The notes below the pieces were generated by a model that had not been told where the DNA came from, made no database searches, and was given only the letters and a program-made list of their open reading frames with translations. A stretch of 64,000 nt of DNA from Portulaca oleracea (taxonomy: Eukaryota; Streptophyta; Magnoliopsida; Caryophyllales; Portulacaceae). Where the stretch lies: assembly GCA_029582165.1 (NCBI GenBank), contig CM055875.1, positions 26,677,144 to 26,741,143 on the forward strand, written 5' to 3'. A program made the position numbers and the translations under genes. The number at the start of each line of letters is the position of its first letter. Positions within the stretch are counted from its first letter, which is position 1. Positions 1 through 10,439 of this stretch are shown in pieces.

Positions 1-619
1 GCTGGAGAGGTGTGCTTGGAAAGCAGTTTGAACGTCCTTGGTGGCGGCTGCTGAAGTGGAGGCCTCTGTTGCTTTAACTTCATTAGTATGGAGCCAAGAG
101 CAGTTTGGCTGTTGTTGGTATCCAAGAGTGAGAAGCAGTGAGGGACCAATAGTGGGAAAATTGATGGAGGATTGTTCAGCACCATCAAGAGGGACTCGAC
201 AGAATTGAAACACTTTAGTAAGAAGATTTCCATAGGGGAGAGGCCCAGAGGTGGAACTTGTAGAACACATGATATGGTGAACGACCATTTCCCCAATTTC
301 GGGGTGTTGACCAATAAGGACATTCAGGAGAAGGGAGGCACAAGCTTCATTTATGGTTTCTTTGTCTGAGCCTCTGGGAAGGATAGTGCGCACAACAGTG
401 TAGTAGAGAAACCTAGCTTCAGAGGTGAGGCCGGTGTACTGGGTATTCTCTTGCTCAGAGGGGCGAGCAAATCGCCTACGCAGTTTTTGTTTTGGGTCAG
501 AAGGGAGGGCTAGGGGTGGCTTAGTGGGGTCAGAGGTGAGCCCTAAGATACGTTCTATGAGGTTGGGATTGATAAAAATTTCGACACCTGCGACAGTTGT
601 TTGGAGGGATCGACTAGAC
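1..619 (-). CDS. Sirevirus extra ORF downstream of pol, open to the window edge
   Basis: Reading from an ATG at 619 toward position 1, the frame is open for 206 codons with no stop and continues outside the window. It starts MSSRSLQTTVAGVEIF and continues with FINPNLIERILGL. Just upstream in the same frame, beyond a stop, is a FYANM motif. A FYAN motif followed by a GVE..(F).....I.RLLGL-like block is typical of the helical 'putative plant transposon protein' domain found in Athila- and Sire-type elements. Function is unknown; an envelope-like role has been proposed for such ORFs but nothing here shows a signal peptide or membrane segment. The ATG at 619 may be internal to a longer ancestral ORF starting near 971. 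Confidence 0.6.
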
Positions 620-971
620 ATGGAGACCATATTCGCATAAAATGGAAGGACAAGGGAGGGTTAGATTACCGGTTCACAATAAAAAAAGGATGAACACCCG
701 AGGTCCTTGAGGATGGCGAAAGATGGAAAGATCTTTATGAGGGAGTCGAGATCAACATATTCGCAGCAGAGAATCATACGGCTGCCTAGATTTTCGAGTT
801 TTTGGTCTCGTGGGAGGGCCAGAGTGGTGGATGGAGGAGGGACGGTGAGGGGGCAGAAGAGGATGAGTGTGAGTGAGTTGGGATAGGGGAGGTTTTGCGT
901 GAACGAAGTCGTTTGGCGACTCCAGTAGGAGGGGAAGGAGCAGATGATCTCTGAGCATCCCTTTTCTTCAT
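620..971 (-). pseudogene. Broken N-terminal part of the Sirevirus extra ORF
   Basis: An ATG at 971 opens a Ser/Pro/Arg-rich stretch beginning MKKRDAQRSSAPSPPTG that stops at 786. The same kind of sequence continues in a second frame to 752 (KTRKSRQPYDSLL) and in a third frame with an acidic/hydrophobic segment (EYVDLDSLIKIFPSF). A stop near 670 separates this from the open frame that follows at 619. The simplest reading is one ancestral ORF broken by two frameshifts and one nonsense change. A disordered basic head before the helical domain is common in such ORFs. Confidence 0.5.
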
Positions 972-1538
972 GGTGGAGAGGGAGAGAGTAGGGACGACGA
1001 TGGTGATGGGTGGGGAAAGGTTGTGATGATGATAGAAAAGGTGTGGTGGTGGTTAAATAGGATGAGGGAGAAGGGGGACGATTTATAGAAGGAAGGGAGT
1101 AATTAAGGCAGGTAAGTCTGAAAAAGGGAAGAGGAAAAATTTAAGGGGCGGTTGGAGTAGGAGATGATATGGGACGGGAAGGAGAAAATATTTGAAATAT
1201 TTTGAAAAGGGGAAGGAGTGCGTTGGGAAGGAAACTGGAGGTTGGGGATAATTGATTGTGATGTGATTGATGGGGATTGGAGAGAGAAAGGGTGAGGGTA
1301 GATTTTTGTGAGAGAGAATAAAAGGAAGGGGATGGATAATGACGGAAGTTAAAAAAAAAAAGAAACAGTAGAGTAAAATAATATGGAAAAAAAATCATAC
1401 CGAGCAGTTATTGAGAAACTGTCAGGATGATTCTATGCCAAGGTTTTATGTGAGATAGACTCAAGGAGGTTGTATGACAAGAGTGTTAAGGACCTTCATG
1501 AGTGTAAGAGAGCAGAACATACCTGGCAGAGGGCCTTT
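972..1538. other. Non-coding spacer between pol and the extra ORF
   Basis: AT/GA-rich sequence with no supportable coding frame. On the minus strand it carries CT-rich runs (about 1000-1400). It lies between the purine tracts that follow RNase H and the start of the downstream ORF of the Sirevirus. Confidence 0.5.
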
Positions 1539-1575
1539 GCTCCCCCTGAAAGGGAGAACTCTAGCTCCCCCTCAA
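1539..1575 (-). other. Pair of polypurine tracts after RNase H
   Basis: On the minus strand two near-identical purine tracts, TTGAGGGGGAGC (1564-1575) and CAGGGGGAGC (1539-1548), occur directly after the RNase H stop. Sireviruses are known for multiple tract-like signatures between pol and the 3' LTR. These could be extra plus-strand priming sites or relics of duplication of the real tract, which would lie outside this window. Confidence 0.55.
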
Positions 1576-1590
1576 CTGGTCATCAGGTTG

Positions 1591-3715
1591 TTACATAGCA
1601 AGCTCCCTTCTGTTAGTAATGAATTGCTCAGTGGGAAGGGCCTTGGTGAAGATATATGCCAGTTGGTGATGAGTAGGAACAAATTGCAATGTGATGTGGC
1701 CTTTGTCTATATGATCTCTTATGAAATGATGTTGGACATTAATATGCTTGGTGCGTGAGTGCTGAACCGGATTCTTTGTGTTTTTAATCGCACTTTGGTT
1801 GTCACATTTGATTGGAATGTCTGTGAATTCTATCCCAAGGTCCTTTATCTGTTGTTTGATCCATAGAAGTTGTGCACAGCAAGCCCCGGCTGCAATGTAT
1901 TCTGCTTCTGCCGTAGAGAGGGCAACTGCATTTTGCTTTTTGGATTGCCAGGATATCAGAGATACGCCAAGCATTTGACATCCTCCAGAAGTACTTTTGC
2001 GATCAGTTCTCAATCCAGCAAAGTCAGCATCTGTATACCCAGTGACATAAAGGGGATTGTGACTCGAGTACCATAGTCCAAGGTCCTTGGTACCTGCAAG
2101 ATATCTCAGAATTCTTTTGACCGCAATCAAGTGAGATTCTTTAGGAGCACTTTGAAACCGAGCATACAAGCATACGCTAAACATAATATTAGGACGACTT
2201 GCGGTTAGGTAAAGAAGAGATCCGATCATACCTCTGAAATTTTTGTCAGGAACGGCCTTACCAATAGGATCATGATCAAGTTTTAGGGTAGAGGACATTG
2301 GGGTGCTGCTGTGCTTTACTGTTTCTAGACCATATTTTTTCAAAAGTTCTTTCACATACTTACTCTGATTTACAAAGATGTCATCTTCATTTTGCTTGAT
2401 TTGTAAGCCAAGGAAGAAGCTAAGTTCTCCTACTAAGCTCATCTCAAATTCTTTACTCATAAGATCAGAGAAGTCCTTCACTAAAGTTTCATTAGTAGCA
2501 CCAAATATAATGTCATCCACATAAACTTGAATTATAACAAAATCCTGACCTGAGGTTTTGATGAACAGTGTTTTGTCAATGAGACCTCGTTTGAATCCAT
2601 TTTTCAGGAGGAAGGAACTCAGTCTTTCATACCAAGCTCTAGGGGCTTACTTGAGCCCATAAAGGGCCTTTTGAAGTTTGTAGACATGAGTATTTGGATC
2701 AATTTGTTCAAATCCTTGAGGTTGCTGAACATAGACTTCTTCCTTCAAATGTCTATTTAGGAAAACACTTTTGACGTCCATTTGGTATAGCTTCATATGA
2801 ACCGATGAAGCATAGGCCAGAAGTATCCGAATGGCCTCTAGTCGGGCAACTGGGGCAAAGGTTTCTTCGTAATCAATGCCTTCTTCTTGGTTGTATCCTT
2901 TGGCCACCAATCTTGCTTTGTTTCTTGTCATAGTGCCATGTTCATCAAGTTTATTTCTAATGACCCATTTTACACCAATGACTGGATGATGCTTTGGTCT
3001 TGGGACAAGCTTCCAGACTAAGTTTCTTTCAAACTAGTTGAGTTCTTCTTGCATGGCAAAGATCCAGTTGCTGTCCTTTAGAGCTTCTTCAGGTCCTTTA
3101 GGTTCAATCTGAGAAACAAATGCGTGAAAGGCACAGAAGTTTCTAAGAGAGGAGCGAGTTCTAATACCTGTTTCCAGACCTGAAAGGAGGTTATCAGCTG
3201 GATGAGCAGGTTTGAACCTGAAGGTCCTTGATGACTCCTCAGTGTTTTGTTGTGCAGTATCAGCCATTTGAGGAGTTTCTGTCAGTGAAGGTCCTTGTCC
3301 TTCACTGGAGGAAGATCCTTGTTCTGCATCATGCGAAGGTCCTTGAGCTTCATTTCCCTCATGTTCTGAAGTTGATTGCATGGTGTCATCTGGAGGAGGT
3401 TCTTCATTTTGTTGAGGAGGACCTTGCTGATATATACGAGGTGTGTCCTCGTCATCATCGTCTTGATGAATCTGGAATTTGATGGAGGACCTTTCTGATG
3501 GAGTGGTGGCAGTTTCATCGAAGACAACATGAATGGATTCTTCCACCTATTTGGATGCTTTAATGTAGACTCTGTAGGCCTTGCTAGATAAGGAGTATCC
3601 TACCAAAATTCCTTCTTCACTTCTTGGTTCAAATTTGCTTAAGGCCTTTTTGCCATTGTTATGAACGAAGCATTTGCATCCAATGGCCTTGAGATGAGCT
3701 ACATTTGGTGTCTTA
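1591..3715 (-). pseudogene. Copia pol 3' half: linker, reverse transcriptase, RNase H
   Basis: The RT begins with the copia signature [22 protein letters not shown] (2647-2931) and the catalytic YVDD lies at about 2515-2530. RNase H follows with YTDADFAG and ALSTAEAEYIAAG, ending at 1591. Upstream (3034-3546) is the acidic, Ser/Gln-rich linker usual in copia pol, and before it the SKFEPRSEEGILVGYS block of the integrase C-terminus. In-frame stops near 3547, 3037 and 2650 and an inserted solo LTR at 3720/3721 make it inactive. The longest open segment is 309 codons (1591-2520). Confidence 0.85.
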
Positions 3716-3720
3716 CCCTT

Positions 3721-5570
3721 TGTGGGACCCGAGAAAATTCCCGTGGTATCCCTCGCGGTAAACGGCGAGTCGAAAGTGGTGTCTTTTCTTTGAGAAGATT
3801 TGCTTGGATCTCCGTTTAAATAAATTAAAGTTAAAATTTAAATAAAGTCTTTTCTTTTAGATTTTATTAAAGTCTAAAGATTTTATTTATTCAGAAAGTA
3901 AACAACAAATAAAAGAAAAACAAAAAAGAAAAGGAAAAAAAAACAATAAACAGAGAGTCCCGGGACTGGGGTCGGGATGACTTACTGTAGCAATACCTGC
4001 AGGTATTGTGAGTCAGTGGCCCCGAGAAAGGGTCCTGAGCACAGAATCGGATCAGAGTGCGGGGTGGCGGAATACCGCCAGTATTTAAATGCATCGACCT
4101 CGGGATCTGTTTCGGAAACAGAAAAAAACTGAAGATAAAATCCTTTTTTTAAAAATTAGCTTTTCGATACAGAAAATAAAATACGAAAAGAAAAGGAATA
4201 AAAGCGAGAAGAAAAGAAAAACAAGAAAAAAAAGGAAGAAGAGCCACCAATTAATTTTTGAACGAAAATTAATAAACTCAAAAGTTGAGACTCCACAAAC
4301 CACGAACCACGAGATCCGGATCCGGGGGTAAGGTTACGGATTCGAGAATATAAATTCCCGAATCCGCCCGTTCAGCGAACGAACTTTACTAAACCGGTTA
4401 AATAAAAGAAAGAAGAAGAGGAAGAGAAGAAGAGAATAGAACAGAGTATTAATTAGCGTAATTAGTGTTATTTAGTTACATACAATGCGATAATAAAGCG
4501 AGAATTAAATACGAGAAATAAAAGAATTAAATACAAACGTACCTTTATTCACAAACAATCCATATTATTTAGGTCGAGTTTAGGATTAACTCAAGTTACA
4601 AAATAATATGAGTGGAAAAGAGATAAAGAGAAATGATATAAAATGCCAATTAAGTGTATGCAAAAATGAGAGAAATAAAGAGGGAGAAAAGAAGATGAAA
4701 TCACCAAGTGTCAATACGCCAGGGTGATTTCGGTGTGTCCTGAAATGGGAGATGAGAGGGGTTTTTATAGGAGAAATTAGGGTTGAGAATTAGGTTAAAA
4801 AAGAGGGGGAAAAATGCGGCATAATATCGCCAAGTATTAGGCCCAGCTGCGCGAAAAATTAGGTCGCGGCACGCTTTCCGAGGTGGATGGTGGTGCCCTG
4901 GGTCGGGCAGAACCCGCCCACAATACCTGCAGGCATGCTGGGCTTTGGAGGCGCCTAGCTGCGCGTTTCCCTAGGTCAGTGCACTTCCCGAGGTAAACCG
5001 GGTCGGGCTTGACCCGCCCAAATACCTGCCGGTATGCTGGGCCTGGGAGAAGCCTAGTTGCACGCTTTCCGAGGTGGACCACGCTTTCCGAAGTCAACAC
5101 GCTTCCCGAGGCAACCCGGCCCGACCCGACAGAATACCTGTCGGTATGCTGGGCCTGGGAGAAGCCCAGTTGCATGCTTTTCGAGGTGGGCACGCTTCCC
5201 GAGGCAACCCGGCCCGACCCGACAGAATACATGCCGGTATGCTGGGCCTAGGAGAAGCCCAGTTGCACGCTTTCCGAGGTGGGCACACTTCTTGAGGTGA
5301 CCTGGGTCAGGCATAACCCACCTGATTACCTGCAGGTATGCCCATATCCGGGTTGCAGTCCTGCTTTGGGCCGCGTGCCAAGCTTTACTTTTTTTGGCCT
5401 GTTTTGATTGAGCTTTTTTTTGTGATGGTTTTTTTTTTTTTGGGGGGGGGGGGGTTTCCTTCATTTCTTCATCTTTTTTGCATTTCAAAATTCTTGGCAT
5501 TTTCCTAAACCAAAATAAAGATAAAATAAAAAAAAATACATAATTATAAGACACTTTTCGGGTGTCTACA
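3721..5570 (-). mobile_element. Solo LTR inserted in the Sirevirus integrase, TSD CCCTT
   Basis: The insert begins TGTGGGACCC and ends GGGTGTCTACA, and is flanked by the perfect 5-bp duplication CCCTT (3716-3720 and 5571-5575). In minus orientation it starts TGTAGACACCCG and ends GGGTCCCACA, with a TATA box (CTATAAAAAC, about 4762-4770). No primer site, purine tract or coding domain is present, so it is a single long LTR left by LTR-LTR recombination. Family is inferred as Ty3/gypsy from length and termini. U3 holds a GC-rich tandem repeat (about 4850-5345). It inserted after the Sirevirus and disabled it further. Confidence 0.85.
4850..5345. repeat. GC-rich tandem repeat in U3 of the solo LTR, about five copies
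   Basis: About five diverged copies of a unit near 90-115 bp. Each has CACGCTTTCCGAGG or CACGCTTCCCGAGG, then a GGGTCGGG/CCCGACCC block, then ATACCTG..GGTAT-GCTGGGCCTGGGAGAAG. The two central copies (about 5090-5270) are nearly identical. The ATACC..GGTAT part is a small palindrome in most copies (perfect TACCTGCAGGTA at 5327-5338). Several long spurious reading frames on both strands come from this array. Confidence 0.8.
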
Positions 5571-5575
5571 CCCTT

Positions 5576-6655
5576 GAACAATTCATAGGGTGTCTTCTTC
5601 ATGAAGGACCTTATGGTACATCTGTTGAGAATATAATTTGAAGCATTTATAATTTCAGCCCAAAGAAAGAGGGGTAGATTGTTCTCACAGATGATTGTTC
5701 TGGCCATGTTTTCCAGTGTGCGGTTCTTCCGTTCAACCACACCATTCTGCTGCGGTGTCCTTGGGGCAGAGAAATTATGTGTAACTCCTTCTTGATCACA
5801 TAATTTTTCAAATTGATCTTGATTATCAAACTCTCTTCCATGATCTGTTCTTATAGACACCAGACTGAGTCCTGTAAGGACCTTGAGTTGTCTGTATAGT
5901 TTCTCAAACTCTGGGTAAGCCTCTGTCTTATCCTTCAAAAATAAAACCCAGGTAAATCTTGAATAATCATCAACAATGACTAGTATGTATGAGCGTCCTC
6001 CTAGACTTTTGTATGGAATAGGTCCACAGAGGTCCATATGCAACAGTTCTAAACATCTAGAGGTGGTTACTTGAGACACAGGTTTGAAGGAGGTTCTGGT
6101 CTGTTTACCTCTTGTACATGCATCACATACTTTGTCATGAATGAAGTTCTGAGATGGTAGTCCTCTAACCAAGCCTAGGTGTTTTAGCTTTTGAAGGGTT
6201 TTCTTGCTCACATGTCCTAATCTATGATGCCATAACCAGGTTTCATCTGATGCAACTCTAAGACATGTGAGGTCATTTGTCATATGATCACTGAGGTCAA
6301 TAACATACACATTGTTCATCTGATGACCTCTAAGGACTATTTCACGAGATTCTTTCTCTACAACACATGAGTTCTTATTGAACCAAACTTTATAACCCCT
6401 ATCACAAAACTGAGAAATACTTAAAAGATTATACTCTAAACCTTCTACATAATATACATCATTTATACAGTTGACTGAGTCCTTACCGACCTTGCCGACT
6501 CCAAGGATCTTCCCTTGGCTTTTGTCTCCAAACATTAACTTCCTACCTTTGTTGTCCATGAGTTCTCTGAATTTGGTTGGATCTCCAGTCATGTGTCTCG
6601 AGCATCCGCTGTCCAAATACCAGAAGTCGTTGTGAGCCCTGAGACATACCTGCAC
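5576..6655 (-). pseudogene. Copia pol 5' half: aspartic protease and integrase
   Basis: The protease active site is YLDSGCSRHMTGD near residue 13 of this open frame. The GAG-pre-integrase zinc block follows (LWHHRLGHVSKK ... VCDACTRGKQT), then the integrase core with the DDE residues visible in LHMDLCGP, RTDHGREF and NGVVERKNRTL. The frame reads through the junction at 5570 into the inserted LTR, making an artificial 533-codon ORF whose last ~170 codons are LTR repeat. The protease N-terminus lies upstream beyond a stop at 6706. Not functional. Confidence 0.85.
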
Positions 6656-6705
6656 TGAAGGACATTATACCTCTCTTTGGTCCAGGCTTTTAAGAAGGGA
6701 ATTTT

Positions 6706-7428
6706 TTATCTTGAGGTATAGGCATTGAGTTTGGCTTCTTTGGAACCCACTTGGTTTTGGTCCTTGGTTTTGGTCCTTGGTTTTGGTGTAAGAGTGGGCT
6801 TGCGAAAAGGCAAGGAATCTGGTTTGGTCTTTGGTGAACTAGGTTTATCTGTAGAGGTTTTCTTCTCAGAGTGTAGAGTAAAGTGAACCAGGTTTATTTC
6901 TTGATTGAGAATGGAGTTCAACTCTTTTCGGTTTTGGATCATCTCCTCTCTCATACTGATATTATCAATGGTGAGGTGTTTGATTATCTCATGTTGGGTT
7001 TCTATGGTTTTGGAATTTGTCTCAGCAATTCTAGTGAGGTAGTGTACTTTGTCAATGAGGGTGGCAATGTAATCAAGTAGATTAAGCAGTCTTGGTTTTA
7101 GATTATGTTGAGGACATTTCAGAAAGAGATTTGTAAATACCTCATCATTGTCATCTTCTTGTATTTCATCTGCCTGTGTTTCTGTAAGGTCCTTTGCCAT
7201 GAGACAAAGATTTACAATTTCATCGGACTCGCTTTCACTTTCACTGCCTTCACTTTCACTCCATGTGGCAACCATAGCTTTGCTGCTCAATCTTTTTCCT
7301 CTGAAGTCACTTTGTTCCTTGACTTTCTTCACGTGAGGACATTCTCTGACCAAGTGATCTGTTGCACCACAAGCAAAGCATTTGTATTCATTTTCATCCT
7401 TGATTTGAGATTTACCTTTGGGTGAAGG
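6706..7428 (-). pseudogene. Gag C-terminal part with CCHC zinc knuckle
   Basis: The knuckle CFACGATDHLVREC (C-x2-C-x4-H-x4-C) lies at about 7340-7382, just upstream of the first ATG at 7353, followed by VRECPHVKKVKEQS. Downstream are an acidic Ser-rich segment, a heptad-like stretch, and a Lys/Pro/Thr-rich tail ending at a stop at 6706. A stop near 7429 separates it from the main gag frame. The knuckle binds genomic RNA in functional elements. Confidence 0.75.
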
Positions 7429-8272
7429 TCATTCGGAGGATGATTCTCTTAGGTAGCCACGGAATCTGGGATTCTTTCTGTATAGTCGTCTGAAACCTTT
7501 AGCTAGCATGGCTATGGTTTCTTCATCATCCTCTTCTGATTCTTCTTCTGGTTCCTTGGTGCTCTTGAGGGCAATGTCCTTGGTCTGACTGCCTTCAGAC
7601 AGTCGTATCTCGTGTGCAAGGAGTGCGCCGATCAACTCTTCAATTTTCAAGGTCTCTAGATCTTGAGCTTCTTCTATTGCCGTAACTTTTGGTGCCCATT
7701 TATGCCTGAGAAGACACTGAAGGACCTTGTTTACTTGTTCTTCATTGGAATAAGTTTTCCCAAGGGACTTGAGATGGTTGATGATTGCACTGAATCTTTT
7801 GAACATTGACTCTATGGACTCATTTTCTTCCATCTTGAAGCCTTCATACTTTTGAACCAATATATTGATCGTGGTCTTTTTCACTTGATTTGTTTCGTTC
7901 GTAGGTCGTGACCAAGTAGTCCCATATCCGCTGAGCTGTATCAAGATTAGACACCCTTTCAAATTCATTAGAGTTAAGACTGCAAATTAAAAGATAATGC
8001 GCATGAGTATTTTTCTTTGCTTGTTCTTTTTCCTCAGGCGTGTACTCAGATCTTGGTTTGTCGCTTGTTGTTCCATTTTTAGCGGTCTTCTGGGGAGTAG
8101 GATATTTTCCTTTGTTGACTATGTCCCAAATATCCTCATCTTGATTTCTCAAGAAGACCTCCATTTGGTGTTTCCAAATTCTGTAGTTGTCACCTGTTAA
8201 CAAGGGTGATCTGTTCCATGAACGTCCTTGACTTAAGTCTCCCATGTTGTCATCTCCCATGATCTTTGCCAC
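7429..8272 (-). pseudogene. Gag (Sirevirus/copia) with one frameshift
   Basis: Starts with ATG at 8272 (MAKIMGDDNMGDLSQG). The N-terminal gag motif LLTGDNYRIWKHQMEVFL and RIWDYLVTTYER are intact, then the frame shifts around 7880-7960. The second open frame (7429-7968) holds MEENESIESMFKRFSAIINHLK and the acidic EPEEESEEDDEETIAML block typical of copia UBN2-type gag. The ATG lies about 35 bp inside the primer site, as expected for a short leader. Confidence 0.8.
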
Positions 8273-8306
8273 AAAGCGATTAGTCTCTAAATTTTCGGTG
8301 GACTAG

Positions 8307-8318
8307 GCTCTGATACCA
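8307..8318 (-). other. Primer binding site, initiator Met tRNA
   Basis: Minus-strand TGGTATCAGAGC, the classic match to the 3' end of initiator tRNA-Met, lies 2 nt inside the end of the LTR (GGGTTCTTTCA then AT). It fixes the element's orientation and the inner LTR boundary. Confidence 0.9.
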
Positions 8319-8320
8319 AT

Positions 8321-9211
8321 TGAAAGAACCCTAGAGGGGGGGGGGGGTGAATAGGGTTATGAAAATTTCTGCAAAATTAGATCATTGGTAAAGGACGTTA
8401 GTCCCTTAATCTGCTCAGATTAAGGTTCAACACAATTCAATAACTGATAATAAGATAAAGGACAATAAGTGAAATATGAATAACCTCCTTTATTTTAGTC
8501 AATTGAATAGCGTTGGATATCTCCTAAGGTAAAGGACCTTAGGGTTACAGAGAACCAAGCGCCTTACAATGGACGCTTCTTATTTCTGGAAAACTACACC
8601 CACCAAATCTCAGTTTGGTGTTTACACGAGTTGAATCCTAATTCCGTCTAGGATTCGAAAACGAAAGCCTAACACAACTCTAGATCCGTTTAGAGTTTGA
8701 TAGCACTCTCACAAAAAAACTCCGAACACTTTCACTCAAACACAAGAACATACTCTTTGTTTGAACAGTCAATTGCTTCCGTGGAATCGATTGTTTTCTT
8801 CCAGTGGATGAGTGGTCTTCTTATAGGAAAGTTCGCAAGCATCCAAAATAGAGTCGTTGGACTTTTTCTGCGATTCTTTCTAACTTGGCGATTTGATTAT
8901 CCTTCCATTTCCAGCTTTGATATCCTTCCTTTTGAGAGAATCGGTTTGGAGATCTCTGTTCGAATATTCTTCCGAAATCTTGATCGATTATATTCTGCAA
9001 AGATAAGAAATTGTAATCAATCAATCTGGTTTAGAATAGGCAGAATTCAATTTTAGAAACTCCAGAAAACTTCCCTATTTATTTGTCTTTCACTTCAAAA
9101 CTCAGGACTTCACAGTGAAGGCCCTTGTTTCGTTTTGTGAGGTTCCCTTGAATGGCATTGTTGCTTGTTCAGGTCAATGCCCTTTATCCTGCATTAGATA
9201 ATGACTTTTGC
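8321..9211 (-). repeat. 5' LTR of the Sirevirus (outer boundary approximate)
   Basis: The inner end is exact (TGAAAGAACCC on the plus strand, so TTCA at the LTR 3' end in minus orientation). It contains the CTAGAGGGGGG..GTGAATAG stretch seen near the 3' end of many Sirevirus LTRs. The outer end is chosen at CA near 9211, because LTR-like sequence with the element's AAGG(N)CCTT words still occurs near 9115; 9171 or 9092 are alternatives. The matching 3' LTR is outside the window. Confidence 0.6.
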
Positions 9212-9960
9212 ACAGACGAGGTTTCTTCAGGAGAAGAACACCGCTGCCACGACAGTCACAGCAACAACAACAGCGGGGTTTGTTTCCTCGCGTCCGGTGG
9301 TTTCCGACGGCGACTCCGGTGATGGAGAAGGTGGTACGAGCGCCCTCTGGTGTCGGGGAGTCGGCAGCGATGGTCAACGATGGTTGGGCGGCGGCGGTGG
9401 TGGCCCACAACGAGGACGAACGGAGGGACTGAGAGAGAGGGTCAGTTGGGTCGGTGGCGGTGTGGTGACATCGAGGTGGTTGTTGCGGTGGTCAGAAAAT
9501 GAAGTGGAGGAGGGAGGAGGAGGAAAGAGTGGAAGAGGAAGGGAGACGAGAGGAGAAGGTGGTGGCAGGTGATGGTGGTTTTTGGGTTTGCACGAGCAGC
9601 AGTAGCAATGGAATGAAGAAGGAAAGAGAAAGAAGAAGAAGAAGAAGAAGAAGAAGAAGAAGAAGAAGAAGAAGAAGAAGAAGAAGAAGAAGAAGAAGAA
9701 GAAGAAAAAGAAGAAGAAGGGTGTGATGTTGCTGGGGTGAAAGCACAACTACATTTAAATAGAAAAGAAGGAGGGAGGCTGTTGCATGGCTCGACGTGAT
9801 GGTGCCTAATACCCAGTAGATTATACAAGGGAAGAGAGAGAGGAGGGAAACGTGCAGATGGGGGGGGGGAATCTGATTCAAATTTTGTAAATGGAGGGAG
9901 AAATTAGGGTGTTTAGGGGGGAAAACTAGGTTAGAAAATTTGTAGAAAGAAACCTAAATT
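9212..9960. other. Unassigned GC-rich then GAA-rich sequence
   Basis: No conserved protein motif was recognised in any frame. The minus strand runs from a TATA-like CTATTTAAATG (about 9750) through a long CTT tract into CT-rich and GCC/CCACC-rich sequence. That layout resembles the R region of gypsy LTRs such as those at 31402 and 55157. It may be the flank into which the Sirevirus inserted. Open frames here are low-complexity poly-Ser, poly-Phe or poly-Arg. Confidence 0.35.
9631..9719. repeat. (GAA)n microsatellite
   Basis: About 89 bp of uninterrupted AAG/GAA trinucleotide with a single AAAAAG interruption near 9705. It generates spurious poly-Arg, poly-Ser, poly-Phe and poly-Leu reading frames on both strands. 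Confidence 0.95.
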
Positions 9961-10069
9961 TATTTAATACATATCATAAAAATTCTCTCTAAAAACAACA
10001 ATTTTTCTTAAACAGATCCTACAAACAGATCCTAATAAAAATCACCCGATAACCGAAAATTTTCTAACT

Positions 10070-10439
10070 AATATTTTTCAGTTACTAAAAATTCCAAGTA
10101 ACCTACTCGCAGTCCTAAAAGCTCCATGTGAAACATATATATATTTAACGGAAAGAAAACGCACGTCAGGTAATTTAACGGTAAACATAATAGCATTTTT
10201 TTTAAGTAACATAAAAACCAGAACCAAAGTAACCATAGAGATAAAAAATTCAAAGTAACCCAAAGTAACACGAAACAGTAACCCGAACACAGTAACACAT
10301 ATCCGACCCGACCCGAAGATCCCGACTTGTTGAAGGAGAAGAAGACACCATACCAAGACACAACCAGATCATTCCAGATTCTTACAATTCTAATTCCTCC
10401 AGTTTTGCTTGAGTTACCGCGAAGTGATCGCCGCCAGAA
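10070..10439 (-). other. Likely 3' UTR of the glycine-rich RNA-binding fragment
   Basis: Downstream of the Gly-rich stop on the minus strand the sequence becomes T-rich with repeated GTTACTTT/GGGTTACT words and no conserved coding. It looks like the retained 3' untranslated region. The ORFs here are tail extensions in other frames. Confidence 0.35.

Larger units (their letters stand above)
1..9211 (-). mobile_element. Sirevirus-type Ty1/copia retrotransposon, 3' end outside window
   Basis: On the minus strand the order is 5' LTR (8321 to about 9211), Met-tRNA primer site (8307-8318), gag, CCHC knuckle, aspartic protease, integrase, RT, RNase H, two purine tracts and a further ORF that runs off the window. 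An extra ORF after pol plus repeated purine tracts is known for Sireviruses within copia. The 3' LTR is not in the window, so LTR age and target duplication cannot be read. It is dead: gag is frameshifted, stops lie near 7429, 6706, 3547, 3037 and 2650, and a 1850-bp solo LTR splits the integrase-RT linker. Lineage is inferred from gene order and motifs. Confidence 0.85.

Noticed and set aside
4837..5300. Multiple 60-130 codon frames on both strands
   Set aside because: Products of the GC-rich tandem repeat of the solo LTR; the same peptide recurs in each unit and frame.
9068..9092. Alternative Sirevirus LTR end at CTTTCA (9092) pairing with TGAAAG at 8321
   Set aside because: It would leave almost no U3 upstream of the TATA-like site near 9080 and leaves AAGGCCCTTG-type LTR sequence outside; kept only as an alternative.
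9374..9881. Several 75-130 codon frames rich in Ser, Phe, Leu or Arg
   Set aside because: All are translations of the (GAA)n microsatellite and adjoining simple sequence; no conserved motif.
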